Shown here: in pieces, positions 16,573 to 25,650 of the stretch
How positions within the stretch are numbered: position 1 is the stretch's first letter
Layout of the letters: every line of letters starts with the position of its first letter
Assembly (NCBI RefSeq): GCF_003001935.1
Contig: NZ_PVNG01000015.1
Span: 62,001-126,000 of the forward strand
DNA: 64,000 bases
Direction: 5' to 3'
From: Nonomuraea fuscirosea
GTDB taxonomy: Bacteria; Actinomycetota; Actinomycetes; Streptosporangiales; Streptosporangiaceae
Translations under genes and position numbers: made by a program
The notes under the pieces: generated by a model
What the model was told of the DNA's origin: nothing
Database searches by the model: none
The model's input: only the letters and a program-made list of their open reading frames with translations

Positions 16573-18364
16573 TCAGGCCGTGTAGGGCGTCGTCCTCCGT
16601 GCGCAGGTGTGACAGGCGTACGTCGAGCCGTGTCGGACGCCCGCGCCGGTTGACCGCGTCGAGCAGCAGGCCCTCGCCCTGTTCCGGCGGCCGGGACCGG
16701 TCGGCCAGGGCGGCGCGCAGCCGGGGGCAGAGCACGTCGAGGGGCAGGCCGACGTCGAGCTCGGCGAGCGGCAGACCGGCCGCCTCTTCGGCGCGTACCC
16801 CCCACAGCGCCTCGGCCCCCGGGCCCCAGACGACCACGTGCAACTGCTCGTCCAGGACCACCACCGCGTCGCCGAGGCTGCGCACCACCGAGGAGACGAA
16901 CCGGTTGACCTCGTCCAGCTCGATCGTGCGGGCCGTCAGGACGTCGTTGAGGTGCCGCAGCTCGTCGTTGGTGGACTGCAGCTCCTCGTTCATCGTCTCC
17001 AGCTCCTCGTTGGTGGATTGGAGTTCCCCGTTGGTCGCCTCCAGCTCCTCGTTGGTGGCCTGGAGCTCTTCGTTGGTCGCCTCCAGCGCCTCGTTGAGCG
17101 AGCGCAGCTCCGTGGAGGCCTGTTCGAGCCGGCGGTTGGCCTGCTTCAGCTCGTCCCTGAGCCGGCGGTAGCGGGTGACGTCGTAGAAGTGGATGCTCAC
17201 CCCGGCCAGATCGCCGGAGACCAGCAGCGGGACGACGGAGACGTCGAACACCTCGGGAGCGGGGGTGCCGGCGCGGTACCAGTTCACCTCCCGCAACTCC
17301 ACCGGACCCCGTCCCTCGCACGCCTGCTCGATGACGGTCTGCAGCTCGACGGGCCAGTAGGAGACCTCGAGATCCTGGAAGGGACGGCCGACGTCACGCG
17401 GGCCGAGCCCGAACAGGGCCGCGGCCCTGGAGTTGGCCAGCGCCAGGTTGCCCGGGACGTCCACGACGATCTGGGCGACGGGGCCGCAGTCGAGCGCCAC
17501 GGCCGCGAGCACGGGCGGCCGGGAACCCCGGTCGGTGGTGCCGCTGGTAACGGGGCCGCGCTTTCTGAACAGCCGCAGGGCCAGGTCCACCGGCTCGAAC
17601 GCGTGGCTCTGGCCGAGCAGTGTCTCGGCCTTGCCGAGGAAGAGGAAGCCGGGGTCGGACAGGGCGAAGTGGAAGCGGCTGACCACGTCGAGCTGCGTCC
17701 GCGTGTTGAAGTACATCAGCGTGTTGCGGGACACGAGCAGGTCGACGCGGGAGATGGGGGCGTCGCGGGTGAGGTCGTTGCGGCCGAAGACGAGCCGGCC
17801 GCGCAGGTCGTGCCGGAAGGCGAAGCCGCCGTCCATCGGCTCGAAGTAGCGCTCCCGCAGGCCCGCCGGCACGTCGGCGAGCGTCCGGCCGCTGTAGACG
17901 CCGGCCCTGGCCGCGTGCACGGCCTGCTCGTCGAGGTCCGTGCCGTAGATCTTGACCCGCCGGCGGAACTCGTCCGCGCCGAGCTCCTCCGCCAGGATCA
18001 TGGCCAGTGTGTACGCCTCCTCGCCGCTCGCGCAGCCGGCGCTCCACACCCGGATGGGCCGGCCGGCCGGCTTCAGGTCCAGCAGCGCCGGGACGACCAG
18101 CTCACGCAGCCGCTGCCAGGCGGTCACGTCCCTGAAGAAGCCGGTGACGTTGATCAGCAGGCTGTCGAAGAGCTTGGTGAACTCGCCCGGTTCGAGTTCC
18201 AGCAGATCGCGGTACGCGTCGTAGTCGCGCAGACCCAGCGCTTCGAGCCGGCGAGCGACGCGCCGGATCAAGGTGGAGCGCTTGTAGCCCGAGAAGTCGA
18301 AGCCGCGAGTCTCCCTGAGAAGAAGGAGGAGCTCGTCGAACCTCCGCTCTTCCTCTGTCGTCAC
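16535..18364 (-). CDS. CheR-type methyltransferase with PAS domains and long coiled coil
   Basis: This is a 609-residue signalling protein. Residues 1-270 form a CheR methyltransferase with RVARRL in the N-terminal helical domain, the SAM site RVWSAGCASGEEAYTLAM and YGTDLDEQAV. A PAS-like region (about 285-390) follows, then a heptad coiled coil (about 405-475) built from repeats like ATNEELQATNEELEATN, then a second PAS domain (about 480-600). There is no CheB methylesterase domain and no chemotaxis gene nearby, so it probably modifies or senses something other than a chemoreceptor. The DNA of the coiled coil looks repetitive (about 16955-17110) for this reason. Confidence 0.9.
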   Translation of the reverse strand: MTTEEERRFDELLLLLRETRGFDFSGYKRSTLIRRVARRLEALGLRDYDAYRDLLELEPGEFTKLFDSLLINVTGFFRDVTAWQRLRELVVPALLDLKPAGRPIRVWSAGCASGEEAYTLAMILAEELGADEFRRRVKIYGTDLDEQAVHAARAGVYSGRTLADVPAGLRERYFEPMDGGFAFRHDLRGRLVFGRNDLTRDAPISRVDLLVSRNTLMYFNTRTQLDVVSRFHFALSDPGFLFLGKAETLLGQSHAFEPVDLALRLFRKRGPVTSGTTDRGSRPPVLAAVALDCGPVAQIVVDVPGNLALANSRAAALFGLGPRDVGRPFQDLEVSYWPVELQTVIEQACEGRGPVELREVNWYRAGTPAPEVFDVSVVPLLVSGDLAGVSIHFYDVTRYRRLRDELKQANRRLEQASTELRSLNEALEATNEELQATNEELEATNGELQSTNEELETMNEELQSTNDELRHLNDVLTARTIELDEVNRFVSSVVRSLGDAVVVLDEQLHVVVWGPGAEALWGVRAEEAAGLPLAELDVGLPLDVLCPRLRAALADRSRPPEQGEGLLLDAVNRRGRPTRLDVRLSHLRTEDDALHGLIMVMKELRPQQP

Positions 18365-18409
18365 GAGCGAAGCCTACGCCGATCCGGTGCGCTCAGCCTG
18401 GTGAGAGCC

Positions 18410-19210
18410 TCATCCTCCGTTCAGTCGGAACGACGTGGGGAGCTTGAGCGAGCCGACTCTCAGATGACCGAGGCTCACCACCGCGCGGGCCTGGACGAGG
18501 TTGCTCCGTATGGCCGCCAGGTTGTCGTCGCACCGCTCCAGGGTGGTGTGCAGCAGCGAGCGGGCCTCGACCGCGGTCGCGCGCCGCCTGGCCAGCGTCT
18601 GCTTCTGGTCGAACGCCTGCCGGCGCAGCATGCGCGAGCGCTCGACCAGCGGCGCCAGCGAACCGCCGGACGGGATGGGAGCCACCGGGCTCGCGGCCGG
18701 CGCCTCGCGTGTCGTCGCTCCACCGGTCTGGAAGGCGAGTGACGGCTCGCGCCGCGTCCTGAGGCGGCGGGCGCCGGACTGCAGGCGCGGCAGAGGACGC
18801 ATGTAAGGGAGGTGGCGGTACGCGCCGCCGGGCGGAGCCTCCGTCCGGTATTCCGCCACCCCGGCGGACGCGAGCGCCTCCGCCATGCTGGCGAAGACGG
18901 GGAAGAACGTCTGGTCCTGCTCGCTCATCAGCGAGATGAGGCGGCGCAGCGGCGGCCTGGGCTCGGCCACGGCGAGGTGGCCGCCCTTGGCCAGCAGCGC
19001 GTCGTGGGTGGCCGCCAGTTGTTCGAGGCCGTTGAGGTCGCAGAACCAGAGGTCTCCCGCGGCCACGAGCACGTGCATGACGGGGGACCTGGGCAGCGGA
19101 TCGAGGAACGCGGCCAGCACCGGCCTCGTCGTCGTGTCCAGCTCTCCTGTCAGGGCGATCACCAGGGTGGCGTCATCGATCGGGACGAGCCGTACCGAGA
19201 GCTGCATCAT
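18410..19210 (-). CDS. STAS-domain protein with helical C-terminal region
   Basis: This 266-residue protein has an N-terminal STAS domain (about 1-105, VIALTGELDTTTRPVL) followed by a linker and a helical C-terminal part (about 180-266). The ATG at 19210 is preceded by GGAGGGAGG. At the place where phosphorylatable STAS proteins have Asp-Ser-Ser this one reads FCDLNGLEQL, so the serine is replaced and the domain may be locked in one state. It lies directly downstream of nothing else on its strand and 45 bases upstream of the CheR-PAS gene, which it probably precedes in an operon. The partner is unknown. Confidence 0.8.
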   Translation of the reverse strand: MMQLSVRLVPIDDATLVIALTGELDTTTRPVLAAFLDPLPRSPVMHVLVAAGDLWFCDLNGLEQLAATHDALLAKGGHLAVAEPRPPLRRLISLMSEQDQTFFPVFASMAEALASAGVAEYRTEAPPGGAYRHLPYMRPLPRLQSGARRLRTRREPSLAFQTGGATTREAPAASPVAPIPSGGSLAPLVERSRMLRRQAFDQKQTLARRRATAVEARSLLHTTLERCDDNLAAIRSNLVQARAVVSLGHLRVGSLKLPTSFRLNGG

Positions 19211-19306
19211 CGCGTTCCTCCCTCCGGCCATCCGCGCGATGGACGCCCGCGCGACTCACCGGCCCGGCCGCCATTGTCCTCCCGGACACGGGAAAGAGCC
19301 AGGCGC

Positions 19307-20872
19307 TTACGCGTTGTGCGCGGTCAGCGGGTTGGGCAGGGTCGTCCAGCTGCCGCCGGGCGGGGCGTGCTCCAGTCCGGCGGCCAGGTGGGCCTTGGCC
19401 GCGATCCGTTCGCCGAACAGGGCGGCGCGGTCGGCGCGTACGTCGCGGGTGCCGGGCAGCCGGTCCGAGGCCGCACGCGCGGCGGCGGCCAGCACGCGCC
19501 AGAGCCGGTCCTCCAGGGTGCGATCACCCTGGCCGAACAGGGCGACGAGGCTGCCGAACGTCGTCCCGACCAGCGAGCCGAGCAGCTTGGCGTGCAGGAC
19601 CGCGGGGTCGTCGCTGAGCAGCCTGGCGCTCACCGGCGGCGGCTCGACGCCGTTGCGGGCCAGCCTGGCGGGGCTGATCCTGACGTCGGCCAGGTCGCGG
19701 TAGATCAGCCGGTACGGCAGCCCGTCGCCGTCGAGCGCGACCAGCAGGTTCTGGCCGTGCGCCTCCAGCGCCACGCCGAGCGCGAGCAGGCCGAACGCGT
19801 CCGTCACGGCCAGGCGGGCGAACGCGTCCAGCCAGGCGGCGGGATCGCCGACCATGCTCCGGGTGAGCGCCGCCACAGGCAGCACCGTGCCCTGGGCGGT
19901 CACGGGCTCACGCAACATCACCGACAGGTCGGCGCTGTGCGTGCCGGCCGATCCGGCCGCGTCGTGCGGGCCGGCCGCGCCGGTCAGGTAGCGGGCGATG
20001 CCGAGCGTGCCGCCGCAGCGGGCGGACAGGCGGGTGAGCAGGTCGGACAGGGGCACGCAGTCACGTACGGAGCCGGGGGAGATGTCCCTGACGTCCGAGG
20101 TCATGCGGGTGCTGAACGCCGTCTTCAGATGCGGGCCGCCGTCGAGGGGCACGAGGGTGCGTACGGACATGAGCGGGCGCGCCGGGATGGCCCCCGTCGC
20201 GTACGGGCGCAGGCCCAGACCGGGCAGGACGTGCCGGGTCTGCCACGGATGCACGGGCAGCAGCAGCCGGTCGCCGTCCATGAGGGCGGACGGCCACGGG
20301 CCCGAGACGAGACAGCGGGCGGCGGGCAGCGCCAGCAGGTCGAGCAGCACCGTGGGCCGGTGCTCGGGCATGTACGCCAGTTGCTCGGCCACCGACACAC
20401 CCGGCCGGTTGCGGCAGCCGGGGTGGTAGGGATGGCCGTCCACCACGCTCTGCTCGTGCTCCTCCAGCCCCTTGGCGCTGTGCGGAGGGGCGCCGGCCCG
20501 CGACAGGGCCAGCGAGGCGACGCTGTTGTCCAGGTCGGCGATCAACCGGCCGGCGCCGGGCAGGCCGAGGGCGGCCAGCAAGGTAGCGGGATGCGTGTGC
20601 GGCTCGCCGTCCAGGTGCAGCACCGGCTCGCCCCCGACGTCGTACGGCCTGCGCTCCCGCCCCGTGAGCCGGCGCCCGTCGGCCAGCAGCACGAGAGCCG
20701 GCCCGTGGGCGGTCAGGCCGGGAAGCGGCTCGTACAGCAGCCCCCGCCACAGCCGGCCCAGGACGGCGGCGCGGGCGCCGGGGAGCGCCTCGGCGTACGC
20801 GGCGGACAGGTCGGGACGTACGAGGTGGAGCTGCGCCGCGAACTCCGCGGCCAAAAGGCTCATATATCCCAT
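19307..20872 (-). CDS. IucA/IucC-family NIS siderophore synthetase 1
   Basis: This 521-residue enzyme belongs to the NRPS-independent siderophore synthetases, which use ATP to join a carboxylate (citrate, succinate or similar) to an amine or hydroxamate. Visible family motifs are GHPYHPGCRNRPG, HPWQTRHVLPG, FSTRMTSDVRDIS and EAHGQNLLVALDG. A second ATG lies three codons in (20863). It diverges from a second synthetase across only 70 bases, so both likely share regulation, presumably by iron. Hydroxylase, decarboxylase and acyltransferase genes of a typical pathway are not in the window. Confidence 0.9.
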   Translation of the reverse strand: MGYMSLLAAEFAAQLHLVRPDLSAAYAEALPGARAAVLGRLWRGLLYEPLPGLTAHGPALVLLADGRRLTGRERRPYDVGGEPVLHLDGEPHTHPATLLAALGLPGAGRLIADLDNSVASLALSRAGAPPHSAKGLEEHEQSVVDGHPYHPGCRNRPGVSVAEQLAYMPEHRPTVLLDLLALPAARCLVSGPWPSALMDGDRLLLPVHPWQTRHVLPGLGLRPYATGAIPARPLMSVRTLVPLDGGPHLKTAFSTRMTSDVRDISPGSVRDCVPLSDLLTRLSARCGGTLGIARYLTGAAGPHDAAGSAGTHSADLSVMLREPVTAQGTVLPVAALTRSMVGDPAAWLDAFARLAVTDAFGLLALGVALEAHGQNLLVALDGDGLPYRLIYRDLADVRISPARLARNGVEPPPVSARLLSDDPAVLHAKLLGSLVGTTFGSLVALFGQGDRTLEDRLWRVLAAAARAASDRLPGTRDVRADRAALFGERIAAKAHLAAGLEHAPPGGSWTTLPNPLTAHNA

Positions 20873-20891
20873 CTATCCCATGAATCTGCCT

Positions 20892-20901
20892 GGTAGCTAC
20901 C
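20892..20901. promoter_or_regulatory. GGTAGCTACC palindrome between the divergent siderophore genes
   Basis: A perfect 10-bp palindrome lies in the 70-base gap between the two synthetase genes. It resembles the core of an IdeR/DtxR iron box only loosely. It is a candidate operator, not an established one. Confidence 0.35.
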
Positions 20902-20942
20902 CTGTGGGCACGGAGGAGGCAAAGGGTAGGAGTACGGTCGCC

Positions 20943-22637
20943 ATGGCATCCACCGACGGCCTCCTTCCGTCCCCTGAGCCGGAGCGGGAGGCAGCGACCC
21001 GGGCCTCGGCGCTCGCGGTGACGGCGCTGCTCAACTGCCTGATCCGGGAAGTGGCCCGGCCCGACCCGGCGAGCCGGCGGCCTGACGGCGCAGGCGGACA
21101 CCCTGGCCGGCCCGGCGACTACATCCTGCCCGCGACCGGCCACGTGCTGCGCGTCGGCGGCGACCGGTATCCCGCCGCTCCCTCCCTGCGCACCCCGGAC
21201 GGCTGGTGCCCGCTGGAGCTGCCGGAACTGGTCGCGCTGACGGCCGCCGAGCTGCGGGCGGGCACCGGGGCCCGCAACGACGAACTGCTCGCCGAGATCC
21301 TGCACAGCCGCGACGTGACGGCCGCGCTGCTGCTGGCCAGGCGGGCCGCCGTGCCGCCCCCCGACCTCTATCTGCGCTCGGAGCAGGCCCTGGTGGCCGG
21401 ACACCGCTACCATCCCGCGCCCAAGGCCAGGGGTGGCGGGAGTCCGGAGTCGTGGCTGCCGTACGCGCCGGAGGTGGGCGCGAGCTTCGCGCTGCCGCTG
21501 CTCGGGGTGCCGGTCGAGGACCTGGTCGAGGAGGGCGACGCCGGCGCCCTCGACCTGCTCGGCGATTCGGCCGGCCACGGCCTCGCCCTGCTCCCCGCCC
21601 ACCCGTGGCAGATCACCCTGCTCGGCGGCCCGCCTGGCGTCTCGCCTGACGGCCGGCCCGGTGATCGGCCCGGCCACCCGCTCGGCGACCGGCCCGGCGA
21701 CCTGGTAGGCGGCCTGCGCGGGGGGCGGTTGCGGCAGCTCGGGTTCACCGGGGCGACGGCGGTGGCGACCGCGTCGATCCGCACGGTGTACCTGCCGGAG
21801 CCCGACCTGTTCTGCAAGTTCAGCCTGGACGTGCGGATCACCAACGACGTGCGCCGCCTCTGGCTGCACGACCTGCGCCGGCTCACGCTGGTGACGGCCC
21901 TGCTGGACGAGGTCTTCGACGACCTGCCCGGCCACCTCCCGCGCCCCGCCGTGCTGCGCGACCGCGGCTGGCGCGGCGCACGGCTGGGCGGGGACGGCGG
22001 TGAGGCGCTGGCCGTGATCGTCCGCGACGGGCTCGGCGGGCACCTGCGCCCCGGCCTGACCGCGCTGCTGGCGGCGGGCGTCAGCGAGGGCTTCCCCGGC
22101 AACCCGCTCGACGCGCTGGACGAGGCCGCGGCCTTCGTCTGGTGGGACCGCTACCTGGAGCACGTGGTGCCGCCGGTGCTGCACGCGTACCTGCGTCATG
22201 GCCTGGTCCTGGAGTCCCATCTGCAGAACGTGCTGGTCGCGGTGGACGAGCTGGGCCTGCCCGCGCAGGTCCTGTTCCGCGACGCCGAGGGCGTCAAGCT
22301 GGTGGCCGAGCGGTATCCGCGGCTCAGCGCGCCCGTGCTGGGCGCGGGACGGGCCTGGGAGCGGCTGGTGTACTGCCTGCTGACCAACAACCTCTGCGAG
22401 ATCGCCGGCGCCGTCGCCGAACGCCATCCGCGGCTGCGCGGCGAGCTGTGGGCGCGGGCCAGGGCGGTGTTCGCCGCCGCCGCGAAGGACCACGGGGATC
22501 CGGCCGAGCTGCGTGACCTGCTGGCGGCCACGCACATCCCGGCCAAGGCCAACCTGCTGCTGCGCTGGCTGGACGCCGACGGAGGGGCCATGCGCTGGGT
22601 GCCCATCCCCAATCCGTTGAGACTCTTTACGGCATAA
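20943..22637 (+). CDS. IucA/IucC-family NIS siderophore synthetase 2
   Basis: This 564-residue protein is a second NIS synthetase. Motifs are AGHRYHPAPKARGG, PAHPWQITLLGG, the ATASIRTVYLPEPDLFCKFS segment with DVRITNDVRRL, and ESHLQNVLVAVD. A short run of G-D-R-P-G-(D/H)-P repeats (about residues 235-255) forms an inserted loop. The ATG at 20943 has AGGAG 12 bases upstream; an in-frame ATG at 20880 would overlap the promoter and is less likely. Two synthetases are needed for many citrate- or hydroxamate-type siderophores, so the pair may complete one product. The hydrolase gene follows 52 bases later. Confidence 0.9.
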   Translation: MASTDGLLPSPEPEREAATRASALAVTALLNCLIREVARPDPASRRPDGAGGHPGRPGDYILPATGHVLRVGGDRYPAAPSLRTPDGWCPLELPELVALTAAELRAGTGARNDELLAEILHSRDVTAALLLARRAAVPPPDLYLRSEQALVAGHRYHPAPKARGGGSPESWLPYAPEVGASFALPLLGVPVEDLVEEGDAGALDLLGDSAGHGLALLPAHPWQITLLGGPPGVSPDGRPGDRPGHPLGDRPGDLVGGLRGGRLRQLGFTGATAVATASIRTVYLPEPDLFCKFSLDVRITNDVRRLWLHDLRRLTLVTALLDEVFDDLPGHLPRPAVLRDRGWRGARLGGDGGEALAVIVRDGLGGHLRPGLTALLAAGVSEGFPGNPLDALDEAAAFVWWDRYLEHVVPPVLHAYLRHGLVLESHLQNVLVAVDELGLPAQVLFRDAEGVKLVAERYPRLSAPVLGAGRAWERLVYCLLTNNLCEIAGAVAERHPRLRGELWARARAVFAAAAKDHGDPAELRDLLAATHIPAKANLLLRWLDADGGAMRWVPIPNPLRLFTA

Positions 22638-22689
22638 GCTATTGTCGTCCGCACAATCCTTTACGGCGTATCGAGTTAGGGGCGGGCTC

Positions 22690-23535
22690 ATGGTTCAGGT
22701 CACGATGCACGACGGCAGCACGATCGAGGCGGAGGTGCACGGCTCGGGGCCGACGCTGCTGCTGCCGGTCGATCCACAGCCTGTGGAAGGCGAGCAGGCC
22801 GACGAGATGCGCAAATGGGGCACCGACCCGGCGCTCGGCCGCTCCCTGATCGACGGGCTCAGCGACGTCTTCCAGGTCGTCGCCTTCGACTACACCGGGC
22901 ACGTCCTGAGCGCGCCCAAGCCGGACACGCTCACCCCAGGCAACGTGGTCGCCGACCTGCTCGCCGTGGCCGACGCCGTCCAGGCCGAGCGGTTCGCGTA
23001 CTACGGCTACTCGTGGCTCGCGCTCAGCGGGCTGCAGCTCGCGATCAGGACCGACCGGCTCTCCGCGCTGGCGATGGGCGGATATCCGCCGTACGCGGGG
23101 CCGTACGCCGAGATGCTGAAGGTCACCGTGGCGGCGTACGAGCAGGCCGTCTCGCCCACGCCCGCCCCCGCCCCGCAGGAGAAGAGCTCCGACGACGCCT
23201 TCGACTGGTCGTCGGTCGAGGTCAGCACGACCGTGGAGCAGAGCAGGCAGTTCGTCACGCTGTACGAGGCGCTGCGCGGCTTCGACGACACGGCGGTCCG
23301 GCTCTCCTGCCCCCGGCTGTGCTTCGCCGGCTCCGACGACGCGATCACCTACGAGGAGCGGTGGGGCGGCGTGGTCGTCGACCTGGCCGGGCCGCTCAAG
23401 CGGCACCGGGCGGAGCTGGAGGCGCTCGGCTGGGACGTCGTGGTGCTCGACGGGCTCGACCACATGAGCGCCATGCAGGCGGCGAACGTGCTGCCGGTCC
23501 TGCGTCCATGGCTCACCGCCGCGCTGCGGAAGTAA
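22690..23535 (+). CDS. Alpha/beta-hydrolase fold protein
   Basis: This 281-residue protein has the alpha/beta-hydrolase pattern: FDYTGHVLSAPKP after strand 4, a nucleophile elbow YYGYSWLALS (Ser followed by Trp-Leu rather than the usual x-Gly), and a late LDHMSAM carrying the probable catalytic His. A cap-like insertion (about 155-195) is Pro-rich and acidic. The ATG at 22690 has AGGGGCGGG before it. There is no signal peptide. It follows the siderophore synthetase in the same direction, so a role in siderophore hydrolysis or editing is possible, but nothing in the sequence proves a substrate. Confidence 0.8.
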   Translation: MVQVTMHDGSTIEAEVHGSGPTLLLPVDPQPVEGEQADEMRKWGTDPALGRSLIDGLSDVFQVVAFDYTGHVLSAPKPDTLTPGNVVADLLAVADAVQAERFAYYGYSWLALSGLQLAIRTDRLSALAMGGYPPYAGPYAEMLKVTVAAYEQAVSPTPAPAPQEKSSDDAFDWSSVEVSTTVEQSRQFVTLYEALRGFDDTAVRLSCPRLCFAGSDDAITYEERWGGVVVDLAGPLKRHRAELEALGWDVVVLDGLDHMSAMQAANVLPVLRPWLTAALRK

Positions 23536-23589
23536 CCCGTCAGCGGTGTTCGCGGAGCCAGGGCCCTGGTCCGGGGTCCGCATGATCGG

Positions 23590-24081
23590 TCAGCGGTCCT
23601 CGTGGGGCCAGGGGGAGGCGGCCACCACGACGCCGTACAGGACGTGGTCGGCCAGCAGTGCCAGCCTGGCCGCACCGCCGTGCCCCCGGTGCAGGCCGAG
23701 CGCCGGGGCGAGGCCCGCCTCGAACGCGGTCCAGGCCAGCACGCCGTACACCGGGCCCGCCCACGGCCGGCGGCGCAGCCCCCGGGGCAGGAGGCCGAAG
23801 GCGGCCCCGCCCACCGCCCCGTAGGCCCAGTGCACGAGCTCGACCGCCGCCGGGCGCAGCCGTACGGGCACGCGGTGGAAGGCCGTGGGCGCGGTCCGCT
23901 CGATCACCGACTCCGGCGGCGTGGCCGGCAACATGCCCAGCGAGCCGGTGAGCCGCCGCAGGCCCGACATGGCCATGGCCGCGATCGCGCCGCGCGCGGC
24001 CGAGCGGGTGATCGGCCGCCGCCGGTGCTCCAGCATGACGTGCTCGTGCAGCTCGGGACGGGCGTTCAGGGTCTGGGTCAT
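23590..24081 (-). CDS. Hypothetical membrane protein
   Basis: This 163-residue protein has about three hydrophobic helices (around 30-45, 85-105 and 110-150) after a charged N-terminus. Segments AARGAIAAMAMSGLRR and VHWAYGAVGGAAFGLLP resemble small actinobacterial membrane proteins of unknown function. It lies 69 bases downstream of the heptose kinase/adenylyltransferase gene on the same strand and could be in its operon. No function is assigned. Confidence 0.7.
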   Translation of the reverse strand: MTQTLNARPELHEHVMLEHRRRPITRSAARGAIAAMAMSGLRRLTGSLGMLPATPPESVIERTAPTAFHRVPVRLRPAAVELVHWAYGAVGGAAFGLLPRGLRRRPWAGPVYGVLAWTAFEAGLAPALGLHRGHGGAARLALLADHVLYGVVVAASPWPHEDR

Positions 24082-24150
24082 GATCGGTCTCTTTCTGGCA
24101 GGGAACGCGGGCGTTCCGTGGAAGCGGGCGGCCGTGACGGTCACGGGCGG

Positions 24151-25566
24151 TCAGGGCAGTGAGCGCATGCGGCCGATGATGGCGGTGGTCGAGCGGTCGG
24201 GCAGGTGGCCGAGCACGTGCACCTCGCCGCCCAGCGAGCGGACCAGCGGGGCTTCGGCGAGCATCTCGACGGTGTAGTCGCCACCTTTGACGTACAGCTC
24301 GGGCCGGATCATCCGCAGCAGCCGTTCCGGGGTGTCCTCGTCGAACTCGGTCACGTAGTCGACGTCGTACAGGGCGGCCAGCACGGACATCCGGTCCTCG
24401 CACGGGTTCACCGGGCGGCCGGGCCCCTTCAGCCGGGTCACGCTGGCGTCGCTGTTGACCGCCACCACCAGCACGTCGCCGAGCCGGCCCGCCTGCTCCA
24501 GGTAGGTCACGTGGCCCCGGTGCAGCACGTCGAAGCAGCCGTTGGTGAACACCACCCGCTCGCCCCTGCGCCGGTGCTCGTCCAGCAGCAGGGCCAGGCG
24601 CTCGGCCGGGTGCACCGTGCCCTCGTGGCGGCGCAGGGCGCGCAGCAGCTCGTGCCGGGGGCAGACGGCGGTGCCGGGACGGCGGACGACGACGCCGGCC
24701 GCGGCCTGCCCCGCCTCCGCCGCCTCCTCCGGCGCGGCGCCGCCGGCCAGCCAGAGCGCGAACGCGGCGGTGTAGGTGTCGCCCGCGCCGGTCGCCATGT
24801 GCTGCGGCGCGGGCCTGGCGTAGGTCCGGTACGGCGGGCTGCCGCTCCGGTGCAGCAGCGTCCCCTCGCCGTCCAGCGTGGTCACCACGATCGCGGCGCC
24901 GGTCAGCTCCAGCACCCGCTCCGAGTGGGCCGTCAGGTACGACAGCCGGTCGATCGGCCCGGCCGTGCCGCCGAGGAGGCGTACGACCTCCTCGTAGTTG
25001 GGCAGCACGGCGGCGGGCGCGCACTCATGCCACGGCGCGACCGCGTGCGCGTCCACCACGAGCAGCGGCGCGCCCGCCAGCGCCCGGCGCACGGCGGGCG
25101 TGAACACCCCGCCGCCGTAATCGCAGGCCACGACCACGTCCGCGCCCGCCACGGCCCCGGCCAGCCGCGCCAGCAGCTCCCGCTCGGCCCATCCCGGCAG
25201 GACGCCGTGGTCCTCCTCGTCGTAGCGCGCGGTCAGCTGGCCGCTGGTGACCAGCCGCCGCTTGTGCGCCGTCCGCCGTCCCGGCACGGTGAGCAGGTCG
25301 ATCCCGACGCCGGCCAGACGCAGCACCCGTTCCAGCTCCGCCCCGCAGGCGTCGTCGCCGACGATCCCGACGAGCCGGACGCGGGCGCCGAGCGCGACCA
25401 GGTTGGCCGCGGTGTTGGCGGCGCCGCCGGGGGCGTCCTCGGTCGCCTCCAGGCGCATCACGGGCACCGGCGCCTCCTGGGCCAGCCGCTTGGCCGAGCC
25501 GTGCAGCCACGAGTCGAGCATGACGTCGCCGACGACCACGGCTTCGATGACCTCGTCTGTGCCCAT
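24151..25566 (-). CDS. hldE: Bifunctional heptose 7-phosphate kinase / heptose 1-phosphate adenylyltransferase
   Basis: This 471-residue protein joins a PfkB-type kinase (about 1-320; GGAANTAANLVALG and GAGDTYTAAFALWLAGG) to a nucleotidyltransferase (about 335-471; VFTNGCFDVLHRGHVTYL with the HxGH site, and RLKGPGRPVNP). Relatives phosphorylate heptose 7-phosphate at C1 and later transfer AMP to give ADP-heptose. The pathway also needs GmhA and GmhB, which are not in the window. No ribosome site is visible at the ATG (25566). It diverges from a heptosyltransferase-like gene, so maker and user of the activated sugar sit side by side. In a Gram-positive this would serve a cell-surface glycan or a metabolite. 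Confidence 0.9.
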   Translation of the reverse strand: MGTDEVIEAVVVGDVMLDSWLHGSAKRLAQEAPVPVMRLEATEDAPGGAANTAANLVALGARVRLVGIVGDDACGAELERVLRLAGVGIDLLTVPGRRTAHKRRLVTSGQLTARYDEEDHGVLPGWAERELLARLAGAVAGADVVVACDYGGGVFTPAVRRALAGAPLLVVDAHAVAPWHECAPAAVLPNYEEVVRLLGGTAGPIDRLSYLTAHSERVLELTGAAIVVTTLDGEGTLLHRSGSPPYRTYARPAPQHMATGAGDTYTAAFALWLAGGAAPEEAAEAGQAAAGVVVRRPGTAVCPRHELLRALRRHEGTVHPAERLALLLDEHRRRGERVVFTNGCFDVLHRGHVTYLEQAGRLGDVLVVAVNSDASVTRLKGPGRPVNPCEDRMSVLAALYDVDYVTEFDEDTPERLLRMIRPELYVKGGDYTVEMLAEAPLVRSLGGEVHVLGHLPDRSTTAIIGRMRSLP

Positions 25567-25650
25567 GAGGAGCGAGTACCTGGGAGAGCCCTGCTCAAAC
25601 CAGACATTGCTCAAGTTATGGGGACGAAGTGCCGGGGTAGCCCGCTCGTC

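Noticed and set aside
16955..17110. 21-base tandem repeats
   Set aside because: They encode the heptad coiled coil of the CheR-PAS protein.
20061..22691. Very long minus-strand open frame over the second siderophore synthetase
   Set aside because: It is antisense to a gene with clear family motifs and has the composition of a GC-rich shadow.
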